NCBI GenBank assembly: GCA_044375415.1 | Contig: JBILMS010000037.1 | Coordinates: forward strand, 1 to 34,689 | Origin: JAWXBG01 sp044375415 | GTDB taxonomy: Bacteria; Bacteroidota; Bacteroidia; Flavobacteriales_D; Sanyastnellaceae | Direction: 5' to 3' | DNA length: 34,689 bases | The notes under the pieces: model-generated | Databases searched by the model: none | The model's input: only the letters and a program-made list of their open reading frames with translations | What the model was told of the DNA's origin: nothing | Shown: piece after piece, positions 1-8,473 of the stretch | Position numbering within the stretch: the first letter of the stretch is position 1 | Layout of the letters: the number at the start of each line of letters is the position of its first letter | Translations under genes and position numbers: made by a program

Positions 1-48
1 CGAAGCGGCCCCCTCCTCTATTCCATATGTCTGAACGAACCGCGCGGT

Positions 49-68
49 CCCCGAGCGAAGCCGAGGGG
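49..68 (+). repeat. GC-rich hairpin repeat, copy A
   Basis: CCCCGAGCGAAGCCGAGGGG, 20 bp. The CCCC and GGGG ends can pair around a 12-base loop. Further copies lie at 4105-4124 (one loop change), 16438-16457 (identical) and 21949-21968 (identical, opposite strand), with a variant at 4059-4078. Every copy is intergenic, and each is much richer in G+C than the surrounding DNA. This copy lies directly 5' of the antitoxin fragment. Confidence 0.8.
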
Positions 69-73
69 TCAGG

Positions 74-241
74 ATGAAATTTGGTCAAAGAAAAACGCTT
101 AAAATTGGAATGAACCCAACCTTGCTTTCTCAATATGTGCAAGGCCAAAAAAAGCCTTCGGAGGCCCAAACACAGAAAATTCTGGGCGGCATTCAACAAA
201 TAGGGAAGGAGCTTGCAGAGATTAATTTGGTGTATAAATAG
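74..241 (+). pseudogene. C-terminal remnant of a HicB-like / HTH antitoxin
   Basis: This 55-codon reading frame begins 5 bp after a repeat and ends in TAG. Its product has a helix-turn-helix-like stretch, IGMNPTLLSQYVQGQKKPSE, followed by an amphipathic tail (KILGGIQQIGKELAEINLV). From memory, this closely matches the C-terminal DNA-binding part of HicB-type antitoxins common in Bacteroidota, which are usually about 120-140 residues with an N-terminal HicB fold. That N-terminal fold is absent: the frame reads back through the repeat to a stop at 32-34. No toxin gene is visible on either side. I read it as a decayed antitoxin cut off by the repeat. A small stand-alone regulator is possible but less likely. 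Confidence 0.5.
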
Positions 242-259
242 GGAATTTGGATTGAACAG

Positions 260-1165
260 ATGAATTATTGTAATAGGATTATGAAACTTTTTTTCTTTTT
301 GATAATTACGTTGATATATCAACTAGTTTCTGCTCAGGAGGTCGATCCGGTTGCCGTATATTCTAACATGCATGGAATAAGGCAAGAAGAATCAGAATTC
401 TATGAAGTAGAAGGTTATTCGGTCTTTGTTCAAATCCAAAAGACATCTTTCGATGATAAAGGTTTTAAAAAAATCAAAAAGAAGTACTCAATAGATAAGG
501 AAACGACCGCCATTGTACATCCCGATTTTCCGGTCGGAAAGATTTTCATGCAAGAAGAGCAGCGAACGGAGAAGGTAAAGCAAAGGGCGATTTATTATTT
601 GTTTCCCGAGGGGGATTATGCTACAAGGGTCATCTGTTTTCAAACAGCAAACAGTCGCGATTTGCAACTTGAAAAATTTCTTGTCATGGTCATATTGGGA
701 AACGCCGTTCCGGAAAGGGTTTATACTTCGATGTATGTGGACAGCATCAAATTTGCCGATCGTTACATCACTTTGGGATCTGCATGCAATTGGATGGGTA
801 CGCATAATGTTCAATGTCCGTATATGGATCAAATGAACTGGGCTGAGTTTAGGAGTGTAGATCGCGCTCAGGAAATGATGGATGCTCAATTCGATATCAC
901 GGCCAATAGGGCTATGGGTGAGATAATGGAACAAGACACCATTGATGTAAAGTTCGAAGGAGTGGACGCAAGGGCTGTCAAGACAAAATACAAAATCCGG
1001 ATTCCACAATTGATCATGGGTGGCAGCAATATTTTGATCATCTACTACTTAGTGGCCGAGGTGCGAGGCAAGTATGTGGCCTGTGTGATGAGTCACTATA
1101 CCGATGATATCAATGCCAAGAAGTTGCCTCCATTGTTAAGTGAGGTGATGGAGTTGAAGGAGTGA
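260..1165 (+). CDS. secreted protein of unknown function
   Basis: The product has up to 301 residues and I do not recognise its family. The start is either ATG 260 or ATG 281. From 281 the protein begins MKLFFFLIITLIYQLVSAQE, a clean Sec signal peptide with cleavage after SAQ, so 281 is the more natural start. The mature part, about 275 residues, is mixed alpha/beta with no membrane segment, no lipobox and no T9SS C-terminal domain. Periplasmic location is the simplest reading. Cys residues occur in VICFQ, SACNWMG, VQCPYM and VACVMS. The next gene begins about 90 bp downstream on the same strand. Confidence 0.7.
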   Translation: MNYCNRIMKLFFFLIITLIYQLVSAQEVDPVAVYSNMHGIRQEESEFYEVEGYSVFVQIQKTSFDDKGFKKIKKKYSIDKETTAIVHPDFPVGKIFMQEEQRTEKVKQRAIYYLFPEGDYATRVICFQTANSRDLQLEKFLVMVILGNAVPERVYTSMYVDSIKFADRYITLGSACNWMGTHNVQCPYMDQMNWAEFRSVDRAQEMMDAQFDITANRAMGEIMEQDTIDVKFEGVDARAVKTKYKIRIPQLIMGGSNILIIYYLVAEVRGKYVACVMSHYTDDINAKKLPPLLSEVMELKE

Positions 1166-1255
1166 GGTAAAAGGCGGAAGCTTAAGAATGTGCATTTTAA
1201 CCGTTATAAATGTGGCTTTCGTTTAAAATTTGGTATTTTTTTCTACCTTTCCCTC

Positions 1256-3028
1256 GTGAAAAAACTCATCTCAGCAGAAGCACTGGCCGCGGCAACTCGT
1301 TTGCCGAAGGACAATCCTATTGTGCCGCTCCTGGCAAGGGTTACGCGCATCGATAAGGTAAACGAACTCTACGAAGAACTCTGCAAAAGCGAGAAAATCG
1401 ACTTCGTGAGAGAACTATTCCGAAACCTCGAATTGGAGCTGGAAATAGACGAACGTCAGCTCGAACATGTCCCGAAAACAGGACCTTTCATCGTGGTGGC
1501 TAATCACCCCTTTGGGGCCCTCGACGGTATGGCTTTGCTATATGCTCTGCATCGAGTACGCCCGGATTTTAAGGTAATGGCGAATTTTTTACTGCAAAAT
1601 GTAGAGCCTATTAAAGACTCTTTTATTGCGGTTAACCCATTCGAAGCATCAAAGGGCGTGTATAGCAATATCACCGGTCTTAAAAACGCTATGCAGCACA
1701 TTGCATCGGGTTTACCTCTCGGGATTTTTCCGGCCGGAGAAGTAAGTACATTCCAGGGAGACCTGCGAACCATTGCCGATCGAAAGTGGCAAAACAGTGC
1801 TCTGAAAATAGTGCGCAATGCAGGTGTTCCCATTATTCCGATTTATTTCGAAGGTTCAAATTCATATTTGTTTCATCTACTTGGACTCATACATCCGAGT
1901 TTGCGAACGCTGGCACTTCCCTCCGAAATGCTGAAGAAAAAAGGAAAGTCGATTCGCATGAGAGTGGGGAAACCAATACCTCCAAAGGAAACAGAAATGT
2001 TCGGTAGCATCGATCAATACGGTCGATACCTCCGTGCAAAAACATACGCTCTCGGAAGTACCTTTGAGGTGAAACGCGACTACTTCCATCTGTTCCGTTT
2101 TCCAAAAGAACCGGAAGAAATTATTGCAGCCGTTCCGGATTCAGTTATTCGAACGGAGATCGAAAGTATTCAACCGTTCAAAACCTTGGTTTACGATCAC
2201 TTCGAATGTTATGTGGTCGGAAGTTCTCACATACCGAACATCTTGCGTGAAATAGGACGTTTGCGTGAAGTAACGTTCAGAGCAGTAGGAGAAGGCACCG
2301 GCAAAAACATCGATCTCGATGAATATGATTTATACTACAATCACTTGATCTTATGGGATTCGGAAGCCAAACGGATTGCAGGTGCATACCGCATTGGATA
2401 CGGACCTGAGATTATGCCGCGATATGGTAAAAAGGGTTTTTATACTACGAGCCTGTTTCGAATGTCGCGACAGATGAATCCGATTTTATCGAAGTCGTTG
2501 GAATTAGGTAGGTCGTTTATTGTTCAGGATTACCAAAAACATCGCCTTTCTCTTTTCCTTTTGTGGAAGGGTATCTTGTGGTATTTGCTTGCGAATCCAA
2601 CACTGAGATATATAATCGGTCCGGTAAGTATCAGTAGTTCTTATCAAGAAATTAGTAAGGAATTAATTATAGAATTTATTCGAAGGCATTACTTTGATCG
2701 CGAGCTTTCTCGTTTTGTTGATCCTAAAAAACCTTTTATACCAAAAGTAAAAAATCTAGATACCGATGCGCTGATCGATGCTACAGATGCGGATATCCGA
2801 AAGATGGATAAAATCATTTCAGACATTGAGCCAAGTAGTTTTACGATGCCGGTTTTATTAAAAAAATATTTGCAACAGAATGCTCGTATTCTCGCATTTA
2901 ATTCCGATCCGAAGTTCAACAATGCGCTCGATGGATTAATGCTCCTCGATTTAAATAATCTACCGGAAGACACGGTCGAAACTCTCAAGCGTGAAATGAT
3001 CGCATCACCCAATTCAGAAAATCGTTGA
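1256..3028 (+). CDS. bifunctional acyltransferase, OlsF-like (aminolipid synthesis)
   Basis: About 590 residues if GTG 1256 is the start. The frame is open back to 1190, but the added N-terminus (HFNRYKCGFRLKFGIFFYL) looks untranslated. Two domains are visible. The N-terminal half is a PlsC/LPLAT-type O-acyltransferase, with NHPFGALD near residues 83-90 (variant of the NHX4D catalytic motif) and FPAGEVSTF as the FPEG-type block. The C-terminal half, from about residue 310, resembles the OlsB/acyl-homoserine-lactone-synthase-like N-acyltransferase fold (REVTFRAVGEGTGKNIDLDE, then LILWDSEAKRIAGAYRIGYG). In OlsF-type proteins such a fusion makes ornithine-type aminolipids by N- and then O-acylation. 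Whether the headgroup here is ornithine or glycine cannot be read from sequence. It acts at the cytoplasmic membrane. The next gene starts 1 bp after its stop. Confidence 0.75.
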   Translation: MKKLISAEALAAATRLPKDNPIVPLLARVTRIDKVNELYEELCKSEKIDFVRELFRNLELELEIDERQLEHVPKTGPFIVVANHPFGALDGMALLYALHRVRPDFKVMANFLLQNVEPIKDSFIAVNPFEASKGVYSNITGLKNAMQHIASGLPLGIFPAGEVSTFQGDLRTIADRKWQNSALKIVRNAGVPIIPIYFEGSNSYLFHLLGLIHPSLRTLALPSEMLKKKGKSIRMRVGKPIPPKETEMFGSIDQYGRYLRAKTYALGSTFEVKRDYFHLFRFPKEPEEIIAAVPDSVIRTEIESIQPFKTLVYDHFECYVVGSSHIPNILREIGRLREVTFRAVGEGTGKNIDLDEYDLYYNHLILWDSEAKRIAGAYRIGYGPEIMPRYGKKGFYTTSLFRMSRQMNPILSKSLELGRSFIVQDYQKHRLSLFLLWKGILWYLLANPTLRYIIGPVSISSSYQEISKELIIEFIRRHYFDRELSRFVDPKKPFIPKVKNLDTDALIDATDADIRKMDKIISDIEPSSFTMPVLLKKYLQQNARILAFNSDPKFNNALDGLMLLDLNNLPEDTVETLKREMIASPNSENR

Positions 3029-3029
3029 T

Positions 3030-4031
3030 ATGACAACAAGAAGAAATTTTCTCACCGGAGGCATTGCCGGACTGGTGGGCGCGGGCATTGGTTTTTTTAT
3101 GGGTAAAACCGGACGAGCTCAAGAACCCGCGAGGGAAGAAAAGCCGGTTCTAATGCCATTTACAGGAGGTTTGGTCATCAGTACATGGGATGCCGGAATC
3201 AGCGCCAACAAGGCAGCTTGGCAAGCATTGGAGTCGGGAGGAAATGCCCTCGACATGGCTGAAAAAGGTGTGAATGATACCGAAGCGGATTTGCGAAATT
3301 TATCAGTGGGCTTGGGTGGATTGCCCGATCGCGAAGGCCACACGACGCTTGATGCATGTATCATGGATTCAAAAGGAAATGCGGGAAGTGTCATGTTTTT
3401 GGAAAACATTCTTCATCCGGCATCTGTTGCCCGAAGAGTTATGGAAAAAACACCTCATGTTCAAATCGTAGGTGAAGGAGCCTATCAATTCGCCATCAGT
3501 GAAGGCTTCGAACACAACGATTTTAAAAGTGAGGAAGCTCAGAAGGCATGGCAGGAATGGTTGAAGACGAGCAATTACAAACCGATCATTAACGTAGAAA
3601 ATCACGATACCATAGGATTGCTCTCGATGGATCGAAATGGAGATATCGCCGGTTCGTGCACTACATCCGGATTGGCATACAAGATGCGCGGTAGAGTGGG
3701 AGATAGTCCTATTATCGGTGCCGGACTTTATGTAGACAATGAAGTTGGTGCAGCCACATCCACAGGTTTAGGTGAAGTGGTTATTCGCGCCTGCGGATCT
3801 TTTCTGGTAGTTGAATTGATGCGTCAAGGAGCTACACCACAAAAAGCGTGTGAAGAGGCGGTACACCGCATCGCCAAAATGAATCCGAATTTCCAGGATT
3901 TTCAGGTCGGATTTTTAGCAGTCAACAAAGCTGGCGAAATAGGAGCCTATGCTTATCGAAAGGGATTTACATATGCTCTTTACAAAGATGGTAAAAACGG
4001 GGTGTATCCTTCTTCATATTACATGGAATAA
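3030..4031 (+). CDS. N4-(beta-N-acetylglucosaminyl)-L-asparaginase (glycosylasparaginase), Tat-exported
   Basis: 333 residues, an Ntn-hydrolase of the isoaspartyl peptidase/asparaginase-2 family. The N-terminus MTTRRNFLTGGIAGLVGAGI has a twin-arginine motif followed by a hydrophobic segment, so Tat export is likely. The autoproteolysis site is NHDTIGLLS: cleavage between Asp193 and Thr194 would free Thr194 as the N-terminal nucleophile. Downstream, GRVGDSPIIGAGLYVDNEVG and the GAATSTGLGE stretch are typical substrate-pocket blocks of this family. Family members cleave the GlcNAc-Asn bond of glycopeptides or act as asparaginases. The short spacing suggests co-transcription with the acyltransferase gene, though no functional link is obvious. 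Length is normal for the family. Confidence 0.9.
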   Translation: MTTRRNFLTGGIAGLVGAGIGFFMGKTGRAQEPAREEKPVLMPFTGGLVISTWDAGISANKAAWQALESGGNALDMAEKGVNDTEADLRNLSVGLGGLPDREGHTTLDACIMDSKGNAGSVMFLENILHPASVARRVMEKTPHVQIVGEGAYQFAISEGFEHNDFKSEEAQKAWQEWLKTSNYKPIINVENHDTIGLLSMDRNGDIAGSCTTSGLAYKMRGRVGDSPIIGAGLYVDNEVGAATSTGLGEVVIRACGSFLVVELMRQGATPQKACEEAVHRIAKMNPNFQDFQVGFLAVNKAGEIGAYAYRKGFTYALYKDGKNGVYPSSYYME

Positions 4032-4058
4032 CATTATCATTTCCTTGGATGTGGTCTA

Positions 4059-4078
4059 AGCCGAGCGGAGTCGAGGCT
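4059..4078 (+). repeat. GC-rich hairpin repeat, variant copy B (AGCC/GGCT stem)
   Basis: AGCCGAGCGGAGTCGAGGCT. It aligns with the 20-bp repeat at 49-68, but the outer stem reads AGCC...GGCT instead of CCCC...GGGG. Both arms changed together, so the four outer pairs are kept. Confidence 0.7.
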
Positions 4079-4104
4079 ATATCGACATGATCCACGTGCG
4101 CGGT

Positions 4105-4124
4105 CCCCGAGCGAAGTCGAGGGG
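4105..4124 (+). repeat. GC-rich hairpin repeat, copy C
   Basis: CCCCGAGCGAAGTCGAGGGG, the same 20-bp element as at 49-68 with one loop change (C to T at position 13). It is preceded by GCGCGGT, a flank it shares with the copy at 49-68. Confidence 0.8.
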
Positions 4125-4142
4125 CATCTTCAATTGACCAGT

Positions 4143-4245
4143 AATTTTTTTGGAACGCGAGCAAGCGCTGCTTGCCGCAAAGGCCGATTCTCGGCGCGCG
4201 GAGGACGCAAAGCCATACGGATGCGAACAGGTCGCAGTTGGAGAG
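4143..4245. other. GC-rich non-coding patch
   Basis: About 100 bp clearly richer in G+C than the neighbouring genes, between the convergent ends of the asparaginase and receiver genes. It contains two small perfect hairpins, GCAAGC-GCT-GCTTGC near 4160 and GCCGA-TTC-TCGGC near 4183. Reading frames cross it but show no recognisable protein. It is not a tRNA: there is no T-arm consensus and no cloverleaf. It may be another interspersed element of this genome. Confidence 0.35.
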
Positions 4246-4274
4246 GCTTACAAAATCAATACAATAGAGGAGAC

Positions 4275-4622
4275 TTACTTCTTCAACGCTTCTTCTATTT
4301 CCGGAAGAATCGTTGCCGGACCACCGAAGTGTTCGATATATTTCACTTGAGGGAAATCTTGTTCAATCATTTTGCGAAGAGAAATGCGATCATTGGGATT
4401 GACACCACCTCCCATGAATATGAGATCGACTTGATTCATTCGAATATATTCGGCAGCTTCTTCGGAAACTAGAAATCCCCGGGTGCTATATCCCGCTCTG
4501 CTCAGGATATTCTCAACGTTTTCTAATATGTAGTCGTGTTGCCCAATTACGACAATATGCGACTTTAAAACCGGAGCTGCTGTGCTTTCAACACTAATAT
4601 CTTCCATTTTATCTGAACTCAT
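4275..4622 (-). CDS. degenerate response-regulator receiver protein
   Basis: 115 residues, the size of a stand-alone CheY-like receiver after a roughly 19-residue leader. Beta-1 reads HIVVIGQHDYILENVENILS where receivers normally have an acidic pair. The beta-3 block reads VDLIFMGGGV where VDLVLLD would carry the phospho-accepting Asp, so that Asp is Gly here. The later Thr/Ser and Lys blocks are also hard to place. It should therefore not be phosphorylated in the usual way and may act as a protein-binding pseudo-receiver. It is divergent from the prenyltransferase gene, with about 60 bp between starts, and convergent with the asparaginase gene. No histidine kinase is in the window. Confidence 0.6.
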   Translation of the reverse strand: MSSDKMEDISVESTAAPVLKSHIVVIGQHDYILENVENILSRAGYSTRGFLVSEEAAEYIRMNQVDLIFMGGGVNPNDRISLRKMIEQDFPQVKYIEHFGGPATILPEIEEALKK

Positions 4623-4681
4623 GGGCGCTAATTTAAAATCTGACGTGCATATTTGCTGCTAAAGATTTCAACCACGAACTA

Positions 4682-5629
4682 TTGAACGGACTCATATCAC
4701 TCATTAGGTTAACCAGACCTCTCAATCTGCTGATCATAGCGGCAACCATGTATGCCATCAGATCGGTGTTGATAATCAGTACATTGAACTCAGAGCCACA
4801 GCTGAATTCACCTGCTTTTCCCGATATTTTATTCTATTTGTGTGTGCTTGTAGTCGTACTTCTTGCCGCCGGAGGAAATGTTATTAACGATTATTTCGAT
4901 CAGAAAGTCGACAGAATAAACCGTCCGGAAAAGGTTATTGTCGGAAAATTGGTCAAAAGGAGGGTCGCAATCATCGTCCATCAGGTATTTAATATCGTCG
5001 CGGTCCTTCTATCTATTTTTCTTGCTTTCAAATCCGGCGTTTGGTGGTTTGTCGCAATTCCGGTTTTTACGGCCACTTTGTTGTGGATTTATTCTCCCAT
5101 TCTTAAAAAGAAGGTACTTATTGGTAATTTATCGGTTGCCATTTGCGTTGCAATTATTCCCTGGTGGACGGGTGTATTTGAGCTTCATTATTTGTCTGAT
5201 CAAACAGATGCCATGTTTCATCCAAGACGTTTGTATGGATACCTGGAAAACTGGATAAACGCATACACCCTATTTGCCTTTCTTCTAACCTTATCACGAG
5301 AATGTATCAAAGACATTGAAGACATCGAAGGGGATAGTGCTGAGGGTTATAAAACATTGCCCATTGTGTGGGGAATTGGCAATTCAAAATTTTATTCGGT
5401 GGTATTGCAGACCCTTGCATTGTGTGCAACAGTGACCGGAACGTGGTGGCTTTTTTCAAAAGAAAAAATATCTACAGAGTTTCTGATTGCAGCGGCAGTA
5501 TTGGTTTTGCTAGAAATGATTACGATTCTTAAGACATACCTCGCCGAAAACAAAGCACAGTTTCACGGTGCTAGTATCTGGCACAAAGCTGTGATGGGAG
5601 GGGGAATAGCGATTCTTTTTTTCCTATGA
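4682..5629 (+). CDS. UbiA-family prenyltransferase
   Basis: 315 residues, a polytopic membrane protein with about eight or nine hydrophobic segments. The two Asp-rich UbiA motifs are present: NVINDYFDQKVDRINRPEKV near residues 62-81 binds prenyl diphosphate through Mg2+, and KDIEDIEGDSAEGYKTLP near residues 210-227 is the second. UbiA enzymes attach an isoprenoid chain to an acceptor. Bacteroidota members of this type are often labelled geranylgeranylglycerol-phosphate geranylgeranyltransferase, but the acceptor cannot be told from sequence and a quinone or haem acceptor is also possible. The start is uncertain: there is no ATG at the N-terminus and TTG 4682 fits best. A near-consensus -7 box (CATATTTG, 4648-4655) lies upstream. 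Its stop touches the nuoN stop with no base between. Confidence 0.8.
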   Translation: MNGLISLIRLTRPLNLLIIAATMYAIRSVLIISTLNSEPQLNSPAFPDILFYLCVLVVVLLAAGGNVINDYFDQKVDRINRPEKVIVGKLVKRRVAIIVHQVFNIVAVLLSIFLAFKSGVWWFVAIPVFTATLLWIYSPILKKKVLIGNLSVAICVAIIPWWTGVFELHYLSDQTDAMFHPRRLYGYLENWINAYTLFAFLLTLSRECIKDIEDIEGDSAEGYKTLPIVWGIGNSKFYSVVLQTLALCATVTGTWWLFSKEKISTEFLIAAAVLVLLEMITILKTYLAENKAQFHGASIWHKAVMGGGIAILFFL

Positions 5630-7000
5630 TTAGAACATATAACTGAGCAATCCTGCACAGAAAAATAGAACAATCATTAGAAAAGAGATGATCACAAGCG
5701 TCCATGTTTGTGAGCGCATCATCACCATTCTTCCTGCATTTTCCAATGGTGTGAACATGCATACAATCAAACGGAGGTAATAGAAAACAGATACCACCGA
5801 CATGAGAATCATTATAACGGCAAGCCAAATAGCTCCGCCTTGAATAACACCGGTAATTACGAGATATTTCGCCATGAATCCACTCAAGGGTGGGATACCG
5901 GCCATGCTCAGGAGCGCTAAAGTCATGGTTCCTGCCAACACCGGATTACGTCTAACTAATCCTTTGAACGAATCGTATGTTACGGTTTCATCTGTGTAAT
6001 TAGATACATATTGCAACACGGCGAACGAAGCGAGACTCGCTAAACTGTAGGTTGCTACGTAATATAAAAGAGCATGTGGACTGGATGTGGAAGCAAACAA
6101 AATGGCACCCAACATAAAACCGGCATGTGAAATACTAGAGTAAGCCAAAAGTCTTTTCACGTCGTTTTGCCAAAGAGCAACCACATTCGAAACAATCAAT
6201 GTAATGGCAGCAATCCAAATCATTACATCGTAGAAGTTTTCTACTCCGGAAACAGCGGAGAAAAACTTGAACATGGCAACGAATGCAGCACCTTTGACCA
6301 TAGTGGCCATTAAAGCGGTGAAGGGTGTGGGAGAGCCTTGATATACATCCGGTGTCCAGAAGTGAAAGGGTGCAAGACCTGCTTTAAAAGCAAATCCCGC
6401 TAAAATCAATATCAATCCGGCATTGAGAATGGCAGGATATGAATTCATTGCTCCTAAAGAAGCAGCAATTTCGCTCAACTGAAATGTTCCTGTAGTTCCG
6501 TACACGAGGGCAATTCCAAAAAGCAATAACGAAGATGCAAAAGCACCCATAAAAAAGTACTTAAATCCGGCTTCGTTGGATAGGAGATTGCCACGCTGAC
6601 TTGCTGCCATGACATATAGAGGAATACTCAAAATTTCAATTCCTAAAAAGAGCATTACCATGTTTTGGAATGCGGCTAATATTATCGCACCACATAGAGA
6701 GAAGATGACCAAAACTTGAAGATCAACACCTTTGGAAATGGTTCGAATAGATTCTTGAAAGAGTACAAGCCAGATGAAAGTTGTGAGCGATAATACGCCT
6801 GCAAATGCCAACGCCAAATTGTCGAACACAAGCATACCATGTCCGAAAGGATTTTCATTTTGCCCCCAATCTAAAAATGAGCAAGCGGCAAGGCCTGCCA
6901 ATGCAATCAATAGAAATGGGAAAACCAGTTTCCTAAGATTGACAATATCCAGAACGAGAACAACGATTCCGGCGAGAGATGATATCAGGAGTTCTTTCAT
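5630..7000 (-). CDS. nuoN: NADH-quinone oxidoreductase subunit N
   Basis: 456 residues, about 14 membrane helices. It is one of the three antiporter-like proton-pumping subunits of the complex I membrane arm. The family signature is FKAGLAPFHFWTPDVYQGSP, with the conserved Lys of the proton path, followed by TALMATMVKGAAFVAMFKF. A second conserved region is NDVKRLLAYSSISHAGFMLG. Length is normal. Its ATG overlaps the nuoM stop by 4 bp, so the two are probably translationally coupled. It is the last gene of the cluster and ends tail-to-tail with the UbiA-type gene, with no intergenic space and no visible terminator hairpin. Confidence 0.95.
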   Translation of the reverse strand: MKELLISSLAGIVVLVLDIVNLRKLVFPFLLIALAGLAACSFLDWGQNENPFGHGMLVFDNLALAFAGVLSLTTFIWLVLFQESIRTISKGVDLQVLVIFSLCGAIILAAFQNMVMLFLGIEILSIPLYVMAASQRGNLLSNEAGFKYFFMGAFASSLLLFGIALVYGTTGTFQLSEIAASLGAMNSYPAILNAGLILILAGFAFKAGLAPFHFWTPDVYQGSPTPFTALMATMVKGAAFVAMFKFFSAVSGVENFYDVMIWIAAITLIVSNVVALWQNDVKRLLAYSSISHAGFMLGAILFASTSSPHALLYYVATYSLASLASFAVLQYVSNYTDETVTYDSFKGLVRRNPVLAGTMTLALLSMAGIPPLSGFMAKYLVITGVIQGGAIWLAVIMILMSVVSVFYYLRLIVCMFTPLENAGRMVMMRSQTWTLVIISFLMIVLFFCAGLLSYMF

Positions 7001-8442
7001 TTGCTCAACAATTCTTTTACAGCACCTTCAGAAAGTTCGGTGATGGGTTTAGGGTAAATTCCGAGTGCAATTACCAAAGCAGCTATTACAAAAAGCACAA
7101 GTTTCTCTTTAGAGCTCAGTGGGGCAAATCCCTTGGTGAGGGCGTTGGGTGTCCCGAGAAACATTTGTTGAAATGCGCGCAGCATGTAAACTGCACCGAG
7201 TATTACAGAGAGTCCGGCTATTCCGGTAAGTACCATGTTGTATTTAGCAAGTCCGAGCAATAGGAGAAATTCGCCAACAAATCCACTTGTAAAGGGTAGA
7301 GCTACAGAACCCATCACTAAGATGAAAAACACAAAGGCAAACAGTGGATTTTCTTCGCGAATACCCGACATGCTTTTCATATCGTCGGTATGCAAGCGAC
7401 TCGTAAGAATGTCGTAAACGAAAAACATTCCTACAGCCAGGATACCATGACTGAGCATTTCCATCAATCCGCCCTGCAATCCTTCTTCTGTACCCGATAG
7501 TACACCGGCACTGATGATACCCACGTGTGCAATAGAAGAGTATGCAATGAGCAGCTTATAGTTTTTCTGAACAATTGCCATACATGAGGCATACACAACA
7601 GAAATAACACTGAGCACCACTGCCCACATTCCGTAGTCGCTTAATCCTTCCGGTACCATGGGAAGTACCATTCTTATCAGACCATAGGTGGCCATTTTTA
7701 ACATGATCGCTGCAAGCAACATGGTGCCTGCCGTAGGCGCCATATTATAAGTTGAAGGTTGCCATGTGTGAAAAGGAAATATGGGCATTTTCACCGCAAA
7801 GGCGATGAAGATTCCGGCAAATACCAATCCTTGTTCAGGTCCCGAAAGAGCTCTGCCGGCCTCATACAAAGCATCAAAAGCAAAGCTGTGTTCTGCCGTA
7901 TGCAGATAAACATAGATCAAGGAAAGAAGCATGAACAAGCTACCAAATAAGGTATAGAGGAAAAACTTGATTGTAACGGCAGCTTTGTTTTCGGCATGTC
8001 CCCAAACGTGTGCAATAAAAAATATAGGGATCAAAGAAATTTCATAGAACAGATAAAATAAGAATCCATCTCCTGCCGCGAAACATCCGGACATCCCGCC
8101 AATCATCAACATGATGAGCGAGTAAAACAAATGTGGATTTTTTATTTCCTTTTCATTCGTGACAAAAACAATGAGCGGCGCAGTGATGTATGTGAGCAAC
8201 ATCAACACCAATGAGATTCCATCCAATACAAAGTTGAAATGAATACCTAGCGACTGCATCCAAGGCTGATAAAAACTCAATTGACCCGTCAAGCCATAAC
8301 GATACTGCACGATGGCAGTTATTGTTAAAGCCAAACCGGCAAGAGTACCACCCAAGGCAATCTTTTTTGCCATACTCGGACCGGCAATGACAATAGCCAA
8401 TCCGATCAACACAGGGAGTAAAATGAGAAGTAGTGTCAGCAT
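6997..8442 (-). CDS. nuoM: NADH-quinone oxidoreductase subunit M
   Basis: 481 residues, about 14 membrane helices, an antiporter-like proton-pumping subunit. Landmarks are FLFYLFYEISLIPIFFIAHV with the conserved membrane Glu, FAVKMPIFPFHTWQPSTYNM with the key Lys and His, and MLLAAIMLKMATYGLIRM. Length is normal for NuoM. It lies 31 bp after nuoL and overlaps nuoN by 4 bp. Confidence 0.96.
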   Translation of the reverse strand: MLTLLLILLPVLIGLAIVIAGPSMAKKIALGGTLAGLALTITAIVQYRYGLTGQLSFYQPWMQSLGIHFNFVLDGISLVLMLLTYITAPLIVFVTNEKEIKNPHLFYSLIMLMIGGMSGCFAAGDGFLFYLFYEISLIPIFFIAHVWGHAENKAAVTIKFFLYTLFGSLFMLLSLIYVYLHTAEHSFAFDALYEAGRALSGPEQGLVFAGIFIAFAVKMPIFPFHTWQPSTYNMAPTAGTMLLAAIMLKMATYGLIRMVLPMVPEGLSDYGMWAVVLSVISVVYASCMAIVQKNYKLLIAYSSIAHVGIISAGVLSGTEEGLQGGLMEMLSHGILAVGMFFVYDILTSRLHTDDMKSMSGIREENPLFAFVFFILVMGSVALPFTSGFVGEFLLLLGLAKYNMVLTGIAGLSVILGAVYMLRAFQQMFLGTPNALTKGFAPLSSKEKLVLFVIAALVIALGIYPKPITELSEGAVKELLSK

Positions 8443-8473
8443 ATCTTTCTATTCAATCGGCGTTCAATGATCA

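Noticed and set aside
4150..4240. tRNA-like gene in the GC-rich patch
   Set aside because: No T-arm consensus, no acceptor pairing and no anticodon arm could be placed.
4134..4472. Plus-strand reading frame of about 112 codons
   Set aside because: It runs antisense through the receiver gene and across the GC-rich patch and shows no protein-like pattern.
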